This document shows positions 6,996 through 14,222 of a DNA stretch of 23,514 nucleotides, one piece after another (the stretch's first letter is position 1; the number at the start of each line of letters is the position of its first letter). The translations under genes and the position numbers were made by a program. The notes under the pieces are model-generated. The model was not told where the DNA came from. It saw nothing but the letters and a program-made list of their open reading frames with translations, and did no database searches. Origin of the DNA: Subdoligranulum sp. CAG:314 (GTDB lineage: Bacteria; Bacillota; Clostridia; Christensenellales; CAG-314); the NCBI GenBank assembly GCA_000437915.1, contig FR900993.1, positions 11,469 through 34,982 on the forward strand, read 5' to 3'.

Positions 6996-8093
6996 TTAAC
7001 TCTTTTGACCTTTCGCGCCGTAAGCGCCGTTCAAAACCTGACTGTCGTACGCATAGGTCAATTTGTCGCGCGCGGCTTTTCTTTCAATCGCCTCGTCTAT
7101 AAGCGTCTTTGCGAATTGTTCGGGAGAAAACATATCCTTCCAGAAATAATACGCCAGCGAACCGGGAAGAGTATTTACCTCGTTTACGTAAAAAGCGCCC
7201 GTGTAGCGGTCTATGAGATAATCTATGCGCACCACTCCGCTCAGATTGAAACGACGGTAAATTTTCTGAGTGGTATACCTTATTTCCTCTTTAAGCTCGC
7301 ACTCGAAAGGAAATTCGCGCAGTGCGCGGTTCTTCTCCCCTCTCACGTATTTGTCCGCAAAGCTCAGTATTTCGTCCTTTGCGCAGGGTTTTTCCAGCTC
7401 GCTTACCAAAATTTCGCCGTCGGAGGTCATTGCGGAACAGTTTACCTCGTAAAAATCCGTCAAAGCCTGCTCCACCAGCACCCTGTCGTCAAAGGAAAAC
7501 GCCGTTTCAAGCGCGGCTTCAAAATCCGCTTGACTGCGGCAGACGGAAATACCTATGCTCGAACCGAGATTTGCCGGCTTTACTATCAGCGGAAATCCGA
7601 CGAGGTCGGACACGTCCCTTCTCGCGTTTTCGCCGTCCGAGCGTTTTAGCTCCATACCGAACAGCACGGGCACGTCTATTCCTTCAAAACAGCTTTTCAT
7701 CAGAGGCTTATCCATACACAAGCCGCTTGCGGCAACGCCCGCCGACGTGTAGGGCACGCCCGCAAGCTCCAACACGCCCTGCGCCGTGCCGTCCTCTCCG
7801 TTTATTCCGTGAAAAGCAAGCACCGCCGCGTCGATGGGTATTTTTTTGACGAAAAAGCCGTTTTTGACGTACAGCACGCTTTCTCCCGTCTTGAAATAAG
7901 CTCTCTTTTTGGGTTTCAAAAACAGATGCTGTCGGGGAGTGTAGTCCCCCTCTATGAGCCACCATTTGTTCTGTCTGTCGGCGTAGATTCTGTAAAGCTC
8001 GTGGTTTTTAAGCGAATGCGCAATCTGACACGCAGTTATTACGGAAATATCGTGTTCGCAGCTTTTGCCGCCGTAAATCAGTGCAATTTTCAT
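6996..8093 (-). CDS. ddl: D-alanine--D-alanine ligase
   Basis: A 365-residue ATP-grasp enzyme that joins two D-Ala molecules for the peptidoglycan stem peptide. Visible motifs are Glu14 in CEHDIS, HGINGEDG (95-102), KPANLGSSIG (172-181, ATP loop) and NEVNTLPG (314-321, metal binding). Lys248-Tyr249 in the omega-loop region (ADKY) correspond to the Lys215-Tyr216 pair of E. coli DdlB. Tyr there is expected for D-Ala-D-Ala ligases, while D-Ala-D-Lac enzymes usually have Phe or His, so no depsipeptide specificity is suggested. The start is supported by AGGAGGGG 4 bases upstream. It is the last gene of the seven-gene operon, 14 bases behind murF, whose enzyme uses its product. Confidence 0.95.
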   Translation of the reverse strand: MKIALIYGGKSCEHDISVITACQIAHSLKNHELYRIYADRQNKWWLIEGDYTPRQHLFLKPKKRAYFKTGESVLYVKNGFFVKKIPIDAAVLAFHGINGEDGTAQGVLELAGVPYTSAGVAASGLCMDKPLMKSCFEGIDVPVLFGMELKRSDGENARRDVSDLVGFPLIVKPANLGSSIGISVCRSQADFEAALETAFSFDDRVLVEQALTDFYEVNCSAMTSDGEILVSELEKPCAKDEILSFADKYVRGEKNRALREFPFECELKEEIRYTTQKIYRRFNLSGVVRIDYLIDRYTGAFYVNEVNTLPGSLAYYFWKDMFSPEQFAKTLIDEAIERKAARDKLTYAYDSQVLNGAYGAKGQKS

Positions 8094-8107
8094 TTACCCC
8101 TCCTATT

Positions 8108-9604
8108 TTAAATCATACTGTCGGGCAGGTCGTTCTGAAACAGAATTACGTCGCCCGCACGCATACGGGGAGCAAGGAGAGACGCCGCTTCCCCGACGGT
8201 GTCGGCAAACAATATTTCCGCCGAAGCGTTTGCCGCGCGCGCCCCCTGACTCAACGCCTTGCAGTTCTGTCCGAGAGTCACTATCGCGTCGCTGACTGCC
8301 GCAAGCTCCTTTCCCAGACCGAAATTGACTTCAAACTGCTCCCGTCCGAGCTCCACGATTCCCTGCGTCACGACGTATCTTTTCCCCTCAAAGCAGGACA
8401 GCACCTCCAACGCTCCGCGCACTCCCGATATATTCGCGTTGTAGCTGTCGTCTATGATTGCCGTCCCGTTTGCGCCCTCAATCAGTTCCAAACGGTGAGG
8501 CACGGGCTTCAAACGCTCCGCGACTCCGAAAATATCCTCCGCGTCCACACCGAGTTCATACGCAAGCGCAGCCGCAAGAGCCACGTTGGTCGCGTTGAAC
8601 GCGCCGAGCAGGCGAGTTTTTAACGTCCGTTTTTTTTCTCCGACAGTAAGGCAAAAGGACGTCCCCGCGGCGGAAACGGAAACGTCGCCAATCGCCACGT
8701 CTCCAGTCGCCCCGACGGTAACCGTGGGACACGCCTCAACGTCCAGCCGCCGCGTGTATACGTTGTCCGCATTGAGAACGCAAATCCCGTTTTCGGGGAT
8801 GTGCCTCAAAAGCTCGCCCTTTGCCGCAATCACGTTGTCCACCGAGCCGAATGTCGAAAGGTGCTGCTTTTCTATGCCTGTCAGGATTCCGTAGCGCGGT
8901 TTGACCATTTTGCACAAAAAGTCTATGTCTCCCCTTTTCTTGGCCCCCATTTCAAAAACAACCGCCTCCGCGTCACAGGGCAGGTCGTTGTTGACGTAGG
9001 ACGCTATGCCGAGAGGCGTATTGAAAGAGCCGGGAGTGCAGCAGGCCTTGTACTTTGAAGAAAGCATTTCCGTCAGAATGTTTTTGACGGAGGTTTTTCC
9101 GAAGGAGCCTGTCACGGCGATTTTTATGTAAGCTGCGCGGGACAATTTTTGCTCCGCCTGCCGTATGTATTTTGCGTTTATCGACCTTTCAAAGGGCAAA
9201 AGCAGCAAGGCGCACGGCAAAATGACCAAAAAGGGCAGCAGCGGCAGTAAGTAGCTCGGCAAAAACAGAAAACCGACCGTACACGCGACTGTCGATACGA
9301 CAAACAGTCTTGTCGCGCGCCGCGTAAATTTAAGCGGCACCTTTGCGCGGACGGACAGCGCGACCGCCGCGGATGCAAAAGAGCAGCCCGCAAGAACGGC
9401 GTCGGAATAATCTCCGAGCAAAATTTCGACGGGAACGAGCAAAGCGACGCAGATTGCCCCGCAAACAAAGCAGCGCGACAAAGCAATCCTGATATAGCCC
9501 CGCGCGACATTGTATCCCGTCTGCTGAAAGAAGCGCAGAGCAAACAACAAAGCGGGCAGGCTCAAAGCCGCGGCGGCAACACGCGCCGCAAAATGCCAGA
9601 ACAT
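8108..9604 (-). CDS. murF: UDP-MurNAc-tripeptide--D-Ala-D-Ala ligase with a membrane-embedded N-terminus
   Basis: A 498-residue Mur ligase that adds the D-Ala-D-Ala dipeptide to the UDP-MurNAc-tripeptide. The catalytic part shows the P-loop GSFGKTS (166-172), EMGAKKRGDI, NADN and DDSYNANISG, all MurF features. The first 140 residues are not the usual MurE/F N-terminal substrate domain but four or five hydrophobic segments (about 8-25, 44-64, 68-86, 99-116 and 118-137). The enzyme is therefore probably tied to the membrane. N-terminally membrane-anchored MurF proteins are known from Campylobacter and related bacteria and from some Clostridia. The ATG at 9604 is chosen because GGAGGTG lies 6 bases upstream and it is 2 bases after the hydrolase stop. 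It is followed by ddl. Confidence 0.93.
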   Translation of the reverse strand: MFWHFAARVAAAALSLPALLFALRFFQQTGYNVARGYIRIALSRCFVCGAICVALLVPVEILLGDYSDAVLAGCSFASAAVALSVRAKVPLKFTRRATRLFVVSTVACTVGFLFLPSYLLPLLPFLVILPCALLLLPFERSINAKYIRQAEQKLSRAAYIKIAVTGSFGKTSVKNILTEMLSSKYKACCTPGSFNTPLGIASYVNNDLPCDAEAVVFEMGAKKRGDIDFLCKMVKPRYGILTGIEKQHLSTFGSVDNVIAAKGELLRHIPENGICVLNADNVYTRRLDVEACPTVTVGATGDVAIGDVSVSAAGTSFCLTVGEKKRTLKTRLLGAFNATNVALAAALAYELGVDAEDIFGVAERLKPVPHRLELIEGANGTAIIDDSYNANISGVRGALEVLSCFEGKRYVVTQGIVELGREQFEVNFGLGKELAAVSDAIVTLGQNCKALSQGARAANASAEILFADTVGEAASLLAPRMRAGDVILFQNDLPDSMI

Positions 9605-9606
9605 TG

Positions 9607-10332
9607 TCACACCTCCTCCAGAAAATATCTTACTGCGGCGGTAAACTCTTTGGGACGGTCGGCAAAGCTGAAATGCCCCGCGTTTTCGAGCACAACAAGT
9701 CCGCTGCCCGAAATCAGTCGTTTTAGCCTTTTTGCCATCCACATGGGAGTTTCGCAGTCGCCGTCGCCCCACACGATGAGAGTGGGACACATGATTTTTT
9801 TCGCAAAGGAGGTCAAGTCCTGCTCCACCACTTTTTTGAAAGTGTTTCGCATCCCCTTGCCCGACGCCAGAAAATCCGTACTGCCGTATTTTTTAAGGCA
9901 GTCGGGATTTTTGAGTCCCAGACCGACAAGGCGTTTTGCGGTTTTGTATTTGAAAACCCTCCAACTTCTTTTCAGGCTGTATCTTCTCATACCTCCGCTG
10001 TCCGCCAAAACCAGCTTGCCCACAAGCTCGGGATATTTGGCGCAAAGGACTATCGCCACTCTGCCTCCGAAGCTGTGCGCGACAACGGAAGCCCTTTCAA
10101 GCTTGAGGTTCCGCATAAACGCCGCGAGATTGTCGGCATAATTTTCCACGCCCCATCCCTCGTAGGGCGGAGGAGGGCTTTTTCCGAAACCGGGAAAATC
10201 AATCCGTACGACGCAGCAGTCGCTTTTAAGCCTGTCTGAAACGCATCGGAAGCTTTCCTTGTCCGCGCCCCAGCCGTGCAAAAAGAGGACATTGCTCCCA
10301 ACGCCCTCTTTTGTATAATTTAAATTATTCAT
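9607..10332 (-). CDS. Alpha/beta-fold hydrolase
   Basis: A 241-residue soluble hydrolase of the MhpC/BioH type. Features in order are LFLHGWG (oxyanion loop), AHSFGG (nucleophile elbow, catalytic Ser), GDGDCETP (catalytic Asp region) and NAGHFSF (catalytic His). A helical cap of Lys/Arg-rich sequence sits between the elbow and the Asp. The substrate cannot be predicted. Its place between rimI and murF, 19 bases after rimI and 2 bases before murF, suggests a housekeeping role tied to the cell envelope; that is inference only. The ribosome binding site is weak, so translation may depend on coupling. Confidence 0.9.
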   Translation of the reverse strand: MNNLNYTKEGVGSNVLFLHGWGADKESFRCVSDRLKSDCCVVRIDFPGFGKSPPPPYEGWGVENYADNLAAFMRNLKLERASVVAHSFGGRVAIVLCAKYPELVGKLVLADSGGMRRYSLKRSWRVFKYKTAKRLVGLGLKNPDCLKKYGSTDFLASGKGMRNTFKKVVEQDLTSFAKKIMCPTLIVWGDGDCETPMWMAKRLKRLISGSGLVVLENAGHFSFADRPKEFTAAVRYFLEEV

Positions 10333-10351
10333 CTTTTTCAGTCTATGCCGC

Positions 10352-10798
10352 TCAAAGCGTTTTTGCCATAATCAAAGCGTCGCGACTGGAAAATCTGCGC
10401 GTGTCGTAATAATTTTTCCGCACGCCCTCTTGTTTGAAACCGCATTTTGCATACAGCGAAACGGCAGGCAAATTTTCTTCGTTGACTTCGAGAAAAATTT
10501 TGCCCACCTTTGCCCTTGCCGCATAAAAAACGGCAGTTTCGACAAGCGCTTGTCCTATGCCTCTGCGCTGAAACTCGGGCACAACCCCTACCGTTGCTAT
10601 GTCGGCAAAGTCCAACGAAACCAACAGCGCCAGATAGCCCACAAGCCTGTCACCTTCAAACGCGCCCAAATATACGGCTCCGGGGCATTCCAGCCCCTCG
10701 CAAAGCATGGCTTTCGTCCATGCTTCGTCCTCGAAACAGCTCTGTTCAATCAGCAGCATTTCTTCGATTTTTTCTCTGTCGATAGGTTTTACCGTCAT
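10352..10798 (-). CDS. rimI: RimI-type protein N-acetyltransferase
   Basis: A 148-residue GNAT enzyme. The acetyl-CoA loop is GVVPEFQRRGIGQAL, and LEVNEENLPAVSLYAKCGF plus the YYDTRR segment before the C-terminus follow the RimI pattern. E. coli RimI acetylates the N-terminus of ribosomal protein S18; in Bacillota the gene is usually next to the t6A genes, as here. The ATG at 10798 overlaps the tsaB stop as ATGA, which indicates coupled translation. The open frame extends 12 codons upstream into tsaB but those have no start signal. Confidence 0.92.
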   Translation of the reverse strand: MTVKPIDREKIEEMLLIEQSCFEDEAWTKAMLCEGLECPGAVYLGAFEGDRLVGYLALLVSLDFADIATVGVVPEFQRRGIGQALVETAVFYAARAKVGKIFLEVNEENLPAVSLYAKCGFKQEGVRKNYYDTRRFSSRDALIMAKTL

Positions 10799-11406
10799 AG
10801 CTTTCCCGCGTCCAAAAGCTCCTCCGCCTGACACCTGCGCAGATAAAGCGGCGTCAGGTCGTCGGAAAACTCTCCTTTAAGAATTTTGTCGCGACCAAGC
10901 CCCGCAAGCTTGTCGCTCAAATCCCGCTCTTTGTCGAAAAACACGCAGCTTCCGTCCGCTCCAAGCTCCTCCGCCTGCGCGGCGGAAATAAGACGCGGCG
11001 CAACGGTTTGCTTTCCGTCAACATATCTTGCGTGATAAAATCTGCCGCCTCCCGCGTCCATAACAGCGTCGGTCGTTCCTGCTCTATTGTATGCGAGCGT
11101 TTCCAGAGTATTGACGGCAACAAGTTTTTTTCCGAGAGGCGCGTTCAAGCCCTTTACCGTGCTGATTGCCACTCTGAGTCCCGTAAAGCTGCCGCAGCCC
11201 ACCCCGCAAACAAATACGTCCACGTCGCCAAGCTTCAATCCGCCGAGCTTCAATACGCGGTCGATTTCCGTCATAACGGTTTCGCTGTGTTTTTTGATGC
11301 TGTCGCAGCTTTTTCCGCCCAAAACCTCGCTTTGACTTAAAAGCATGACGTAAAGGTTGTCGGTGGAGGCGTCGATTATCAACGCGTTAAACTCTTTCGA
11401 TTTCAA
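10795..11406 (-). CDS. tsaB: tRNA t6A synthesis subunit TsaB
   Basis: A 203-residue ASKHA-fold protein that binds TsaD and TsaE to make N6-threonylcarbamoyladenosine at position 37 of ANN-decoding tRNAs. The N-terminal LIIDASTDN strand, KHSETVMTEIDRVL and GVGCGSFTGLRVAISTVKGL are characteristic. The TTG at 11406 is chosen because AGGAGG precedes it by 9 bases; it overlaps the end of tsaE by 20 bases. The protein is slightly shorter than usual at the C-terminus. The catalytic partner tsaD is not in this operon or window, although it commonly follows rimI. Confidence 0.93.
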   Translation of the reverse strand: MKSKEFNALIIDASTDNLYVMLLSQSEVLGGKSCDSIKKHSETVMTEIDRVLKLGGLKLGDVDVFVCGVGCGSFTGLRVAISTVKGLNAPLGKKLVAVNTLETLAYNRAGTTDAVMDAGGGRFYHARYVDGKQTVAPRLISAAQAEELGADGSCVFFDKERDLSDKLAGLGRDKILKGEFSDDLTPLYLRRCQAEELLDAGKL

Positions 11407-11797
11407 TTCTTCTGCCCTCCTCCGTTTTGAAAATAGAAACGCGGACGAAATGCTCGGGCAAAATATCCGCCGCGTTTTGCCCCCACTCGACGACGCACAC
11501 TCCCTCTTTATCTCCGAAATATTCGTCAAGCCCCGCCGCGCGCGCCTCGTCGCCGTCGCTCAGACGGTAAAAATCGAAATGGTTGAGAAAGAGCTTTTTG
11601 CCGCGATAACGATTGTGCAGGGCAAAGGTCGGGCTTGTAACCGTTTCCTTTACTCCCAGTCCGCGGGCTATCCCCTTGGCAAAGCGCGTTTTTCCCGCGC
11701 CCAACTCGCCCACAAGAAGCACGGTTTCGCCGCCCGAAAATGTTTTCGCAAGTCTGCGTCCGAGTTTTTCCGTCTGTCTTTCGCTTGTACTCTTCAT
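11387..11797 (-). CDS. tsaE: tRNA t6A synthesis ATPase TsaE
   Basis: A 136-residue P-loop ATPase that drives the TsaBD complex through its catalytic cycle. Walker A GELGAGKT (30-37), the SPTF segment (55-58), HFDFYRL (73-79) and the C-terminal WGQNAADILP are family hallmarks, and the length is typical. The ATG overlaps the preceding GNAT stop as ATGA. Confidence 0.96.
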   Translation of the reverse strand: MKSTSERQTEKLGRRLAKTFSGGETVLLVGELGAGKTRFAKGIARGLGVKETVTSPTFALHNRYRGKKLFLNHFDFYRLSDGDEARAAGLDEYFGDKEGVCVVEWGQNAADILPEHFVRVSIFKTEEGRRIEIERV

Positions 11798-12312
11798 TGC
11801 ATATCCTTAAACGACCGACGCGCCACAATCAATCTGCCCTGTTCGGTCTCGACTGTACTTTGCGTCTCGAATCCGTTTTTGCGCCAAAACGCTTCCGCCG
11901 CGCGGTTGTCCGACTCGTAAGCCAGCTGCGCAAAGTGAAAACCTTGATTTTTGAGACAATTCATTAAGCCGTCGATTATCTTTGTCCCCGTGCCTTTCCC
12001 GGAAAGACTGCCGTCCACCATAAAAAACCCGATGAAAGCCGTCCGTCTGTCGGGATAGCCGTCAATCAGGTCAACGGCGGCTATCATTCTTCCCGACAGA
12101 AAAAAGCCCGCGAAATATTTGTCGTCCGACGCTTTTCCCGGGGGAAGCAGACGCAAATCCGCTTTGATTCTGTTTTTGTCGGGGACAAAGCCGTTACTTG
12201 CGTAAAAGGACGGATTTGTGACGCCCAGCCCGTAAATCAGCTCGACGTCCTTTTCGTCAAGCAGCCTTACCTCACAAAAGTCGGAAAATTTTTCGCAGCA
12301 AAGTCGTCTCAT
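11794..12312 (-). CDS. GNAT-family N-acetyltransferase, first gene of the tsa-mur operon
   Basis: A 172-residue GNAT protein. An N-terminal VRLLDEKDVELIYGL strand-helix, the acetyl-CoA loop around GSLSGKGTGTKIIDG, and AAEAFWRKNGF near the end fit the fold. The segment before the loop, which includes PSFYASNG, resembles the Firmicutes group whose substrates are unknown. The ATG at 12312 has no Shine-Dalgarno sequence, and the -10 box ends 6 bases upstream of it, so the mRNA is predicted to be leaderless. A downstream TTG with GAGG would remove the first strand of the fold and is less likely. Its stop overlaps the tsaE start. Confidence 0.85.
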   Translation of the reverse strand: MRRLCCEKFSDFCEVRLLDEKDVELIYGLGVTNPSFYASNGFVPDKNRIKADLRLLPPGKASDDKYFAGFFLSGRMIAAVDLIDGYPDRRTAFIGFFMVDGSLSGKGTGTKIIDGLMNCLKNQGFHFAQLAYESDNRAAEAFWRKNGFETQSTVETEQGRLIVARRSFKDMQ

Positions 12313-12318
12313 GACAAG

Positions 12319-12347
12319 AGTATAGCACAGCCCGCCTCCGAATGCAA
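12319..12347 (-). promoter_or_regulatory. Promoter of the GNAT-tsaE-tsaB-rimI-murF-ddl operon
   Basis: TTGCAT (12342-12347) and TATACT (12319-12324) on the minus strand are 17 bases apart. The start point seven bases beyond the -10 box coincides with the A of the ATG at 12312. The -35 box touches the ribU terminator hairpin. Confidence 0.8.
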
Positions 12348-12377
12348 ATAAGGGCGCGGAATTTCCGCGCCCTTATT
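12347..12377 (-). terminator. Terminator of ribU
   Basis: Arms AATAAGGGCGCGGAA (12347-12361) and TTCCGCGCCCTTATT (12363-12377) form a perfect, very stable hairpin that overlaps the ribU stop codon. Only a short interrupted T-tract (TTATTTG) follows on the minus strand. Confidence 0.75.
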
Positions 12378-13102
12378 CAATAATGCAACAGCTTTGAAGT
12401 GGACTTGTAGGTGAAAAACGTGACCGTCGCGCATATCAGACAGCGCAGCAGGTTGAAGGGCAGTACGCCGAGAAAGATATAATAATTGTAAAAGTTTGCG
12501 GAGGTTGCGTCGGGATACAAAGTCGACACCATGTTGAGCAGCGGCTCCCATTGACCGTCGAACATCGCCTGCAAATAAAACGGTATGAGCACAAATCTGT
12601 TGACAAGCATTGCCGCCGCGGTGGACGACAGAACGCCCACGGCAAGGCTTAAAAGAGCGCCCTTTCTCGTCTTGTGATACTTGTAGATGAAGGATGCGGG
12701 CAGAACGAAAGCAATGCCCATGACGATGTCGCCAAGCTCCCCTACACAGGCAGTGCCCGTGAAGGGCATTTTCAGCAGACATTTGACTACGATTATGATA
12801 CAGCCGTACCACGGCCCCATCGCAAAGCCGCCGATAAGCGCGGGCAGGTCGGATATCTGCAAATCCAGAAAGGACGGAAAGAGCATGGGCAGAGGAAATT
12901 TGACAAACATATACAATATGTAGGAAATTGCCGAGAGTATTGCCAACTTTGCCAGAGTAAGCGCCGCAGTTCTGCCTTTGGAACGGACGACTTTGCCGCC
13001 GCCGTCCTCCGCAACCGTTTCCGTCGCAAAGGACTGAGAAATTTCCGTTGTTTCGGCCGTATGATTTGCCGTGGAGAGTTCCGCGTGTTTTTTTGCTTCC
13101 AT
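12377..13102 (-). CDS. ribU: RibU-type riboflavin ECF transporter substrate-binding subunit
   Basis: A 241-residue membrane protein expected to capture riboflavin and work with an ECF energy module (EcfA, EcfA', EcfT) that is not encoded here. After a soluble N-terminal stretch of about 45 residues come roughly six hydrophobic segments, with FPLPMLFPSFLDLQISDLPALIGGFAMGP as the S-component core; the residues LDLQISDLP are typical of RibU. The FMN riboswitch directly upstream supports the substrate assignment. The ATG at 13102 follows an AAAGGGG Shine-Dalgarno element that is itself the 3' arm of a terminator hairpin. The N-terminal extension is longer than in Lactococcus or Bacillus RibU. Confidence 0.92.
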   Translation of the reverse strand: MEAKKHAELSTANHTAETTEISQSFATETVAEDGGGKVVRSKGRTAALTLAKLAILSAISYILYMFVKFPLPMLFPSFLDLQISDLPALIGGFAMGPWYGCIIIVVKCLLKMPFTGTACVGELGDIVMGIAFVLPASFIYKYHKTRKGALLSLAVGVLSSTAAAMLVNRFVLIPFYLQAMFDGQWEPLLNMVSTLYPDATSANFYNYYIFLGVLPFNLLRCLICATVTFFTYKSTSKLLHY

Positions 13103-13111
13103 AAAAAAATA

Positions 13112-13137
13112 CCCCTTTAAAAAAATTTAAAGCGGGG
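13112..13137 (-). terminator. Expression-platform terminator of the FMN riboswitch
   Basis: On the minus strand CCCC-G-CTTTAAA pairs with TTTAAAGGGG (one bulged G), followed by TATTTTTTT and the ribU ATG. The 3' arm contains the Shine-Dalgarno element, so the hairpin can both stop transcription and hide the ribosome binding site. Confidence 0.75.
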
Positions 13138-13160
13138 CGAAAAAAAAGGTATGAAAAAAA

Positions 13161-13274
13161 GCCTTTTCCCATCCGGACTTTACCGTCGGTGCGGGAGTTC
13201 CACCCGCTCGGCGCTTTGAAAAGCGTTCATGGACTGTCACCATCGGTAAGGAATTTCACCTTGCCCCAAAGAAC
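13161..13274 (-). promoter_or_regulatory. FMN riboswitch (RFN element)
   Basis: The minus strand carries the conserved blocks of the RFN element in order: CTTTGGGGCAAGGTGAAATT, CCGATGGTGACAGTCCATGA, a short variable hairpin (AACGC, GCGCC), GGGTGGAACTCCCGCACCGA, and CGGTAAAGTCCGGATGGGA. It binds FMN and switches off the downstream gene when flavin is plentiful. It lies between a consensus promoter and a terminator hairpin in front of ribU. Confidence 0.97.
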
Positions 13275-13288
13275 TTTAACTTGATGCG

Positions 13289-13317
13289 AATATACACCTT
13301 TTCTGCGGCTTTGTCAA
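13289..13317 (-). promoter_or_regulatory. Promoter of the FMN riboswitch-ribU unit
   Basis: TTGACA (13312-13317) and TATATT (13289-13294) on the minus strand are separated by 17 bases. Transcription starts near 13282, eight bases before the riboswitch. Confidence 0.9.
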
Positions 13318-13327
13318 GCGTTTGAAC

Positions 13328-13361
13328 AAAAAAATACGACCTTTTTCGGTCGTATTTTTTT
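13328..13361 (-). terminator. Terminator of the DUF378 gene
   Basis: An AT-flanked hairpin with arms around AATACGACC and GGTCGTATT, loop TTTTT on the plus strand, ends in seven T on the minus strand. It overlaps the stop codon of the DUF378 gene and separates it from the ribU promoter. Confidence 0.85.
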
Positions 13362-13599
13362 AAGCGTTGTTGGAGTAAGAATAATCCTTTTTCGCTCTTC
13401 TTGCCGAGCCTGCGAAACAAAGCCACACTATCATGTAAATTGCGGCAAGTCCCACGAGAATATACACGACGGTCGCAAGCCAAGGCACCATCGCAAATAC
13501 CCAGTCCACGACGTTGAAGTTGAAAATACCGACAACCATCCAGTTGAGACCGCCGATAATAACCAGAATCAACGCAATAATCGACCAAACATTTTTCAT
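13360..13599 (-). CDS. DUF378 family small membrane protein
   Basis: A 79-residue protein with two transmembrane helices (about 5-22 and 41-61). The first helix ends in IIGGLNWMVVGIFNFNVV, the hallmark of the DUF378 family (compare B. subtilis YuzA), followed by a short positively charged tail. Function is unknown in the family. The ATG at 13599 is chosen because GGAGG lies 7 bases upstream; the frame is open further upstream but with no start signal. It is a single-gene unit, and its promoter could not be assigned. Confidence 0.88.
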   Translation of the reverse strand: MKNVWSIIALILVIIGGLNWMVVGIFNFNVVDWVFAMVPWLATVVYILVGLAAIYMIVWLCFAGSARRAKKDYSYSNNA

Positions 13600-13655
13600 T
13601 TTCAGCCTCCTAACTGCTTTTAGTTTGCGCACTGCGGTTTTTTTTATGTATTGAG

Positions 13656-13684
13656 TTGACAAACAACAAAAAAAAGTTCAGAAT
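13656..13684 (+). promoter_or_regulatory. Possible promoter of the queT-like gene
   Basis: TTGACA (13656-13661), a 17-base spacer and CAGAAT (13679-13684) place the start point near 13691, only four bases before the ATG at 13695. The -10 box matches at four of six positions, so support is moderate. Confidence 0.45.
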
Positions 13685-13694
13685 TGACTGCGTT

Positions 13695-14192
13695 ATGAAG
13701 CTGAACGTCACAAAATACATTTGTTACAACGCGTTCATAGCCTGCGTTTACTTGGCGCTCGTCTATATTTTTCAATTTATGAGCTTCGGCGCAATCCAAT
13801 TCCGCATTGCCGAGGCCATGACCATTCTGCCCTCCCTGTTTCCTTTTTCGGTGGCGGGACTGACAATCGGCTGTTTTTTGTCCAATTTTATGAGCGTATG
13901 GGGTTGGTCCGACCTTGTTTTCGGCACGCTCTGCACCCTTGTCGCGGGACTGATAACCTCGAAAATCAAAAATCCCTTTCTCGCGGCGCTTCCGCCCGTG
14001 CTGATAAACTCCTTCGGTCTGCCGTTGGTATGGCTTTTGCTCGGCGGAGAGACGGTTTATTGGATAAACGTCCTGTGGATGCTGCTCGGTCAGACGGTCG
14101 TGCTGTACGCCGTCGGGGTGCCCGTATACTATCTCGCAAAAAGAAATCTGTCCGCACTGATACAGCCCGAAAAGGACAAAAAAGAAGAATAA
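13695..14192 (+). CDS. QueT-family ECF transporter substrate-binding subunit
   Basis: A 165-residue membrane protein with about five hydrophobic segments. FGAIQFRIAEAMTILPSLFPFSVAGLTIGCFLSNF is the conserved core of the QueT/DUF988 family, which is predicted to import queuosine precursors (preQ0/preQ1, queuine). The C-terminus ends in a charged tail. No preQ1 riboswitch can be seen upstream, unlike many queT genes, so the ligand is not confirmed from the sequence. Neither the ATG at 13695 nor the in-frame TTG at 13656 has a Shine-Dalgarno sequence; 13695 is chosen because the TTG is part of the likely -35 box. The ECF energy module is not encoded here. Confidence 0.85.
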   Translation: MKLNVTKYICYNAFIACVYLALVYIFQFMSFGAIQFRIAEAMTILPSLFPFSVAGLTIGCFLSNFMSVWGWSDLVFGTLCTLVAGLITSKIKNPFLAALPPVLINSFGLPLVWLLLGGETVYWINVLWMLLGQTVVLYAVGVPVYYLAKRNLSALIQPEKDKKEE

Positions 14193-14196
14193 CACG

Positions 14197-14222
14197 AAAG
14201 GGACGGAAAACCGTCCCTTTTT
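14197..14222. terminator. Bidirectional terminator between queT-like and sensor kinase genes
   Basis: AAAGGGACGG, loop AAAA, CCGTCCCTTT followed by TT forms a strong hairpin shared by the converging queT-like (plus) and kinase (minus) transcripts. The T-tract is better on the plus strand. Confidence 0.8.

Noticed and set aside
6996..8093. Ddl as a vancomycin-resistance type (D-Ala-D-Lac) ligase
   Set aside because: The omega-loop position keeps Lys-Tyr as in D-Ala-D-Ala ligases, and no vanH or vanX homologue is near.
12309..13172. A 287-codon minus-strand ORF covering ribU, its terminator region and part of the riboswitch leader
   Set aside because: It is in another frame of ribU, has Arg/His/Cys-rich shadow composition, and would run through the ribU terminator and the riboswitch platform.
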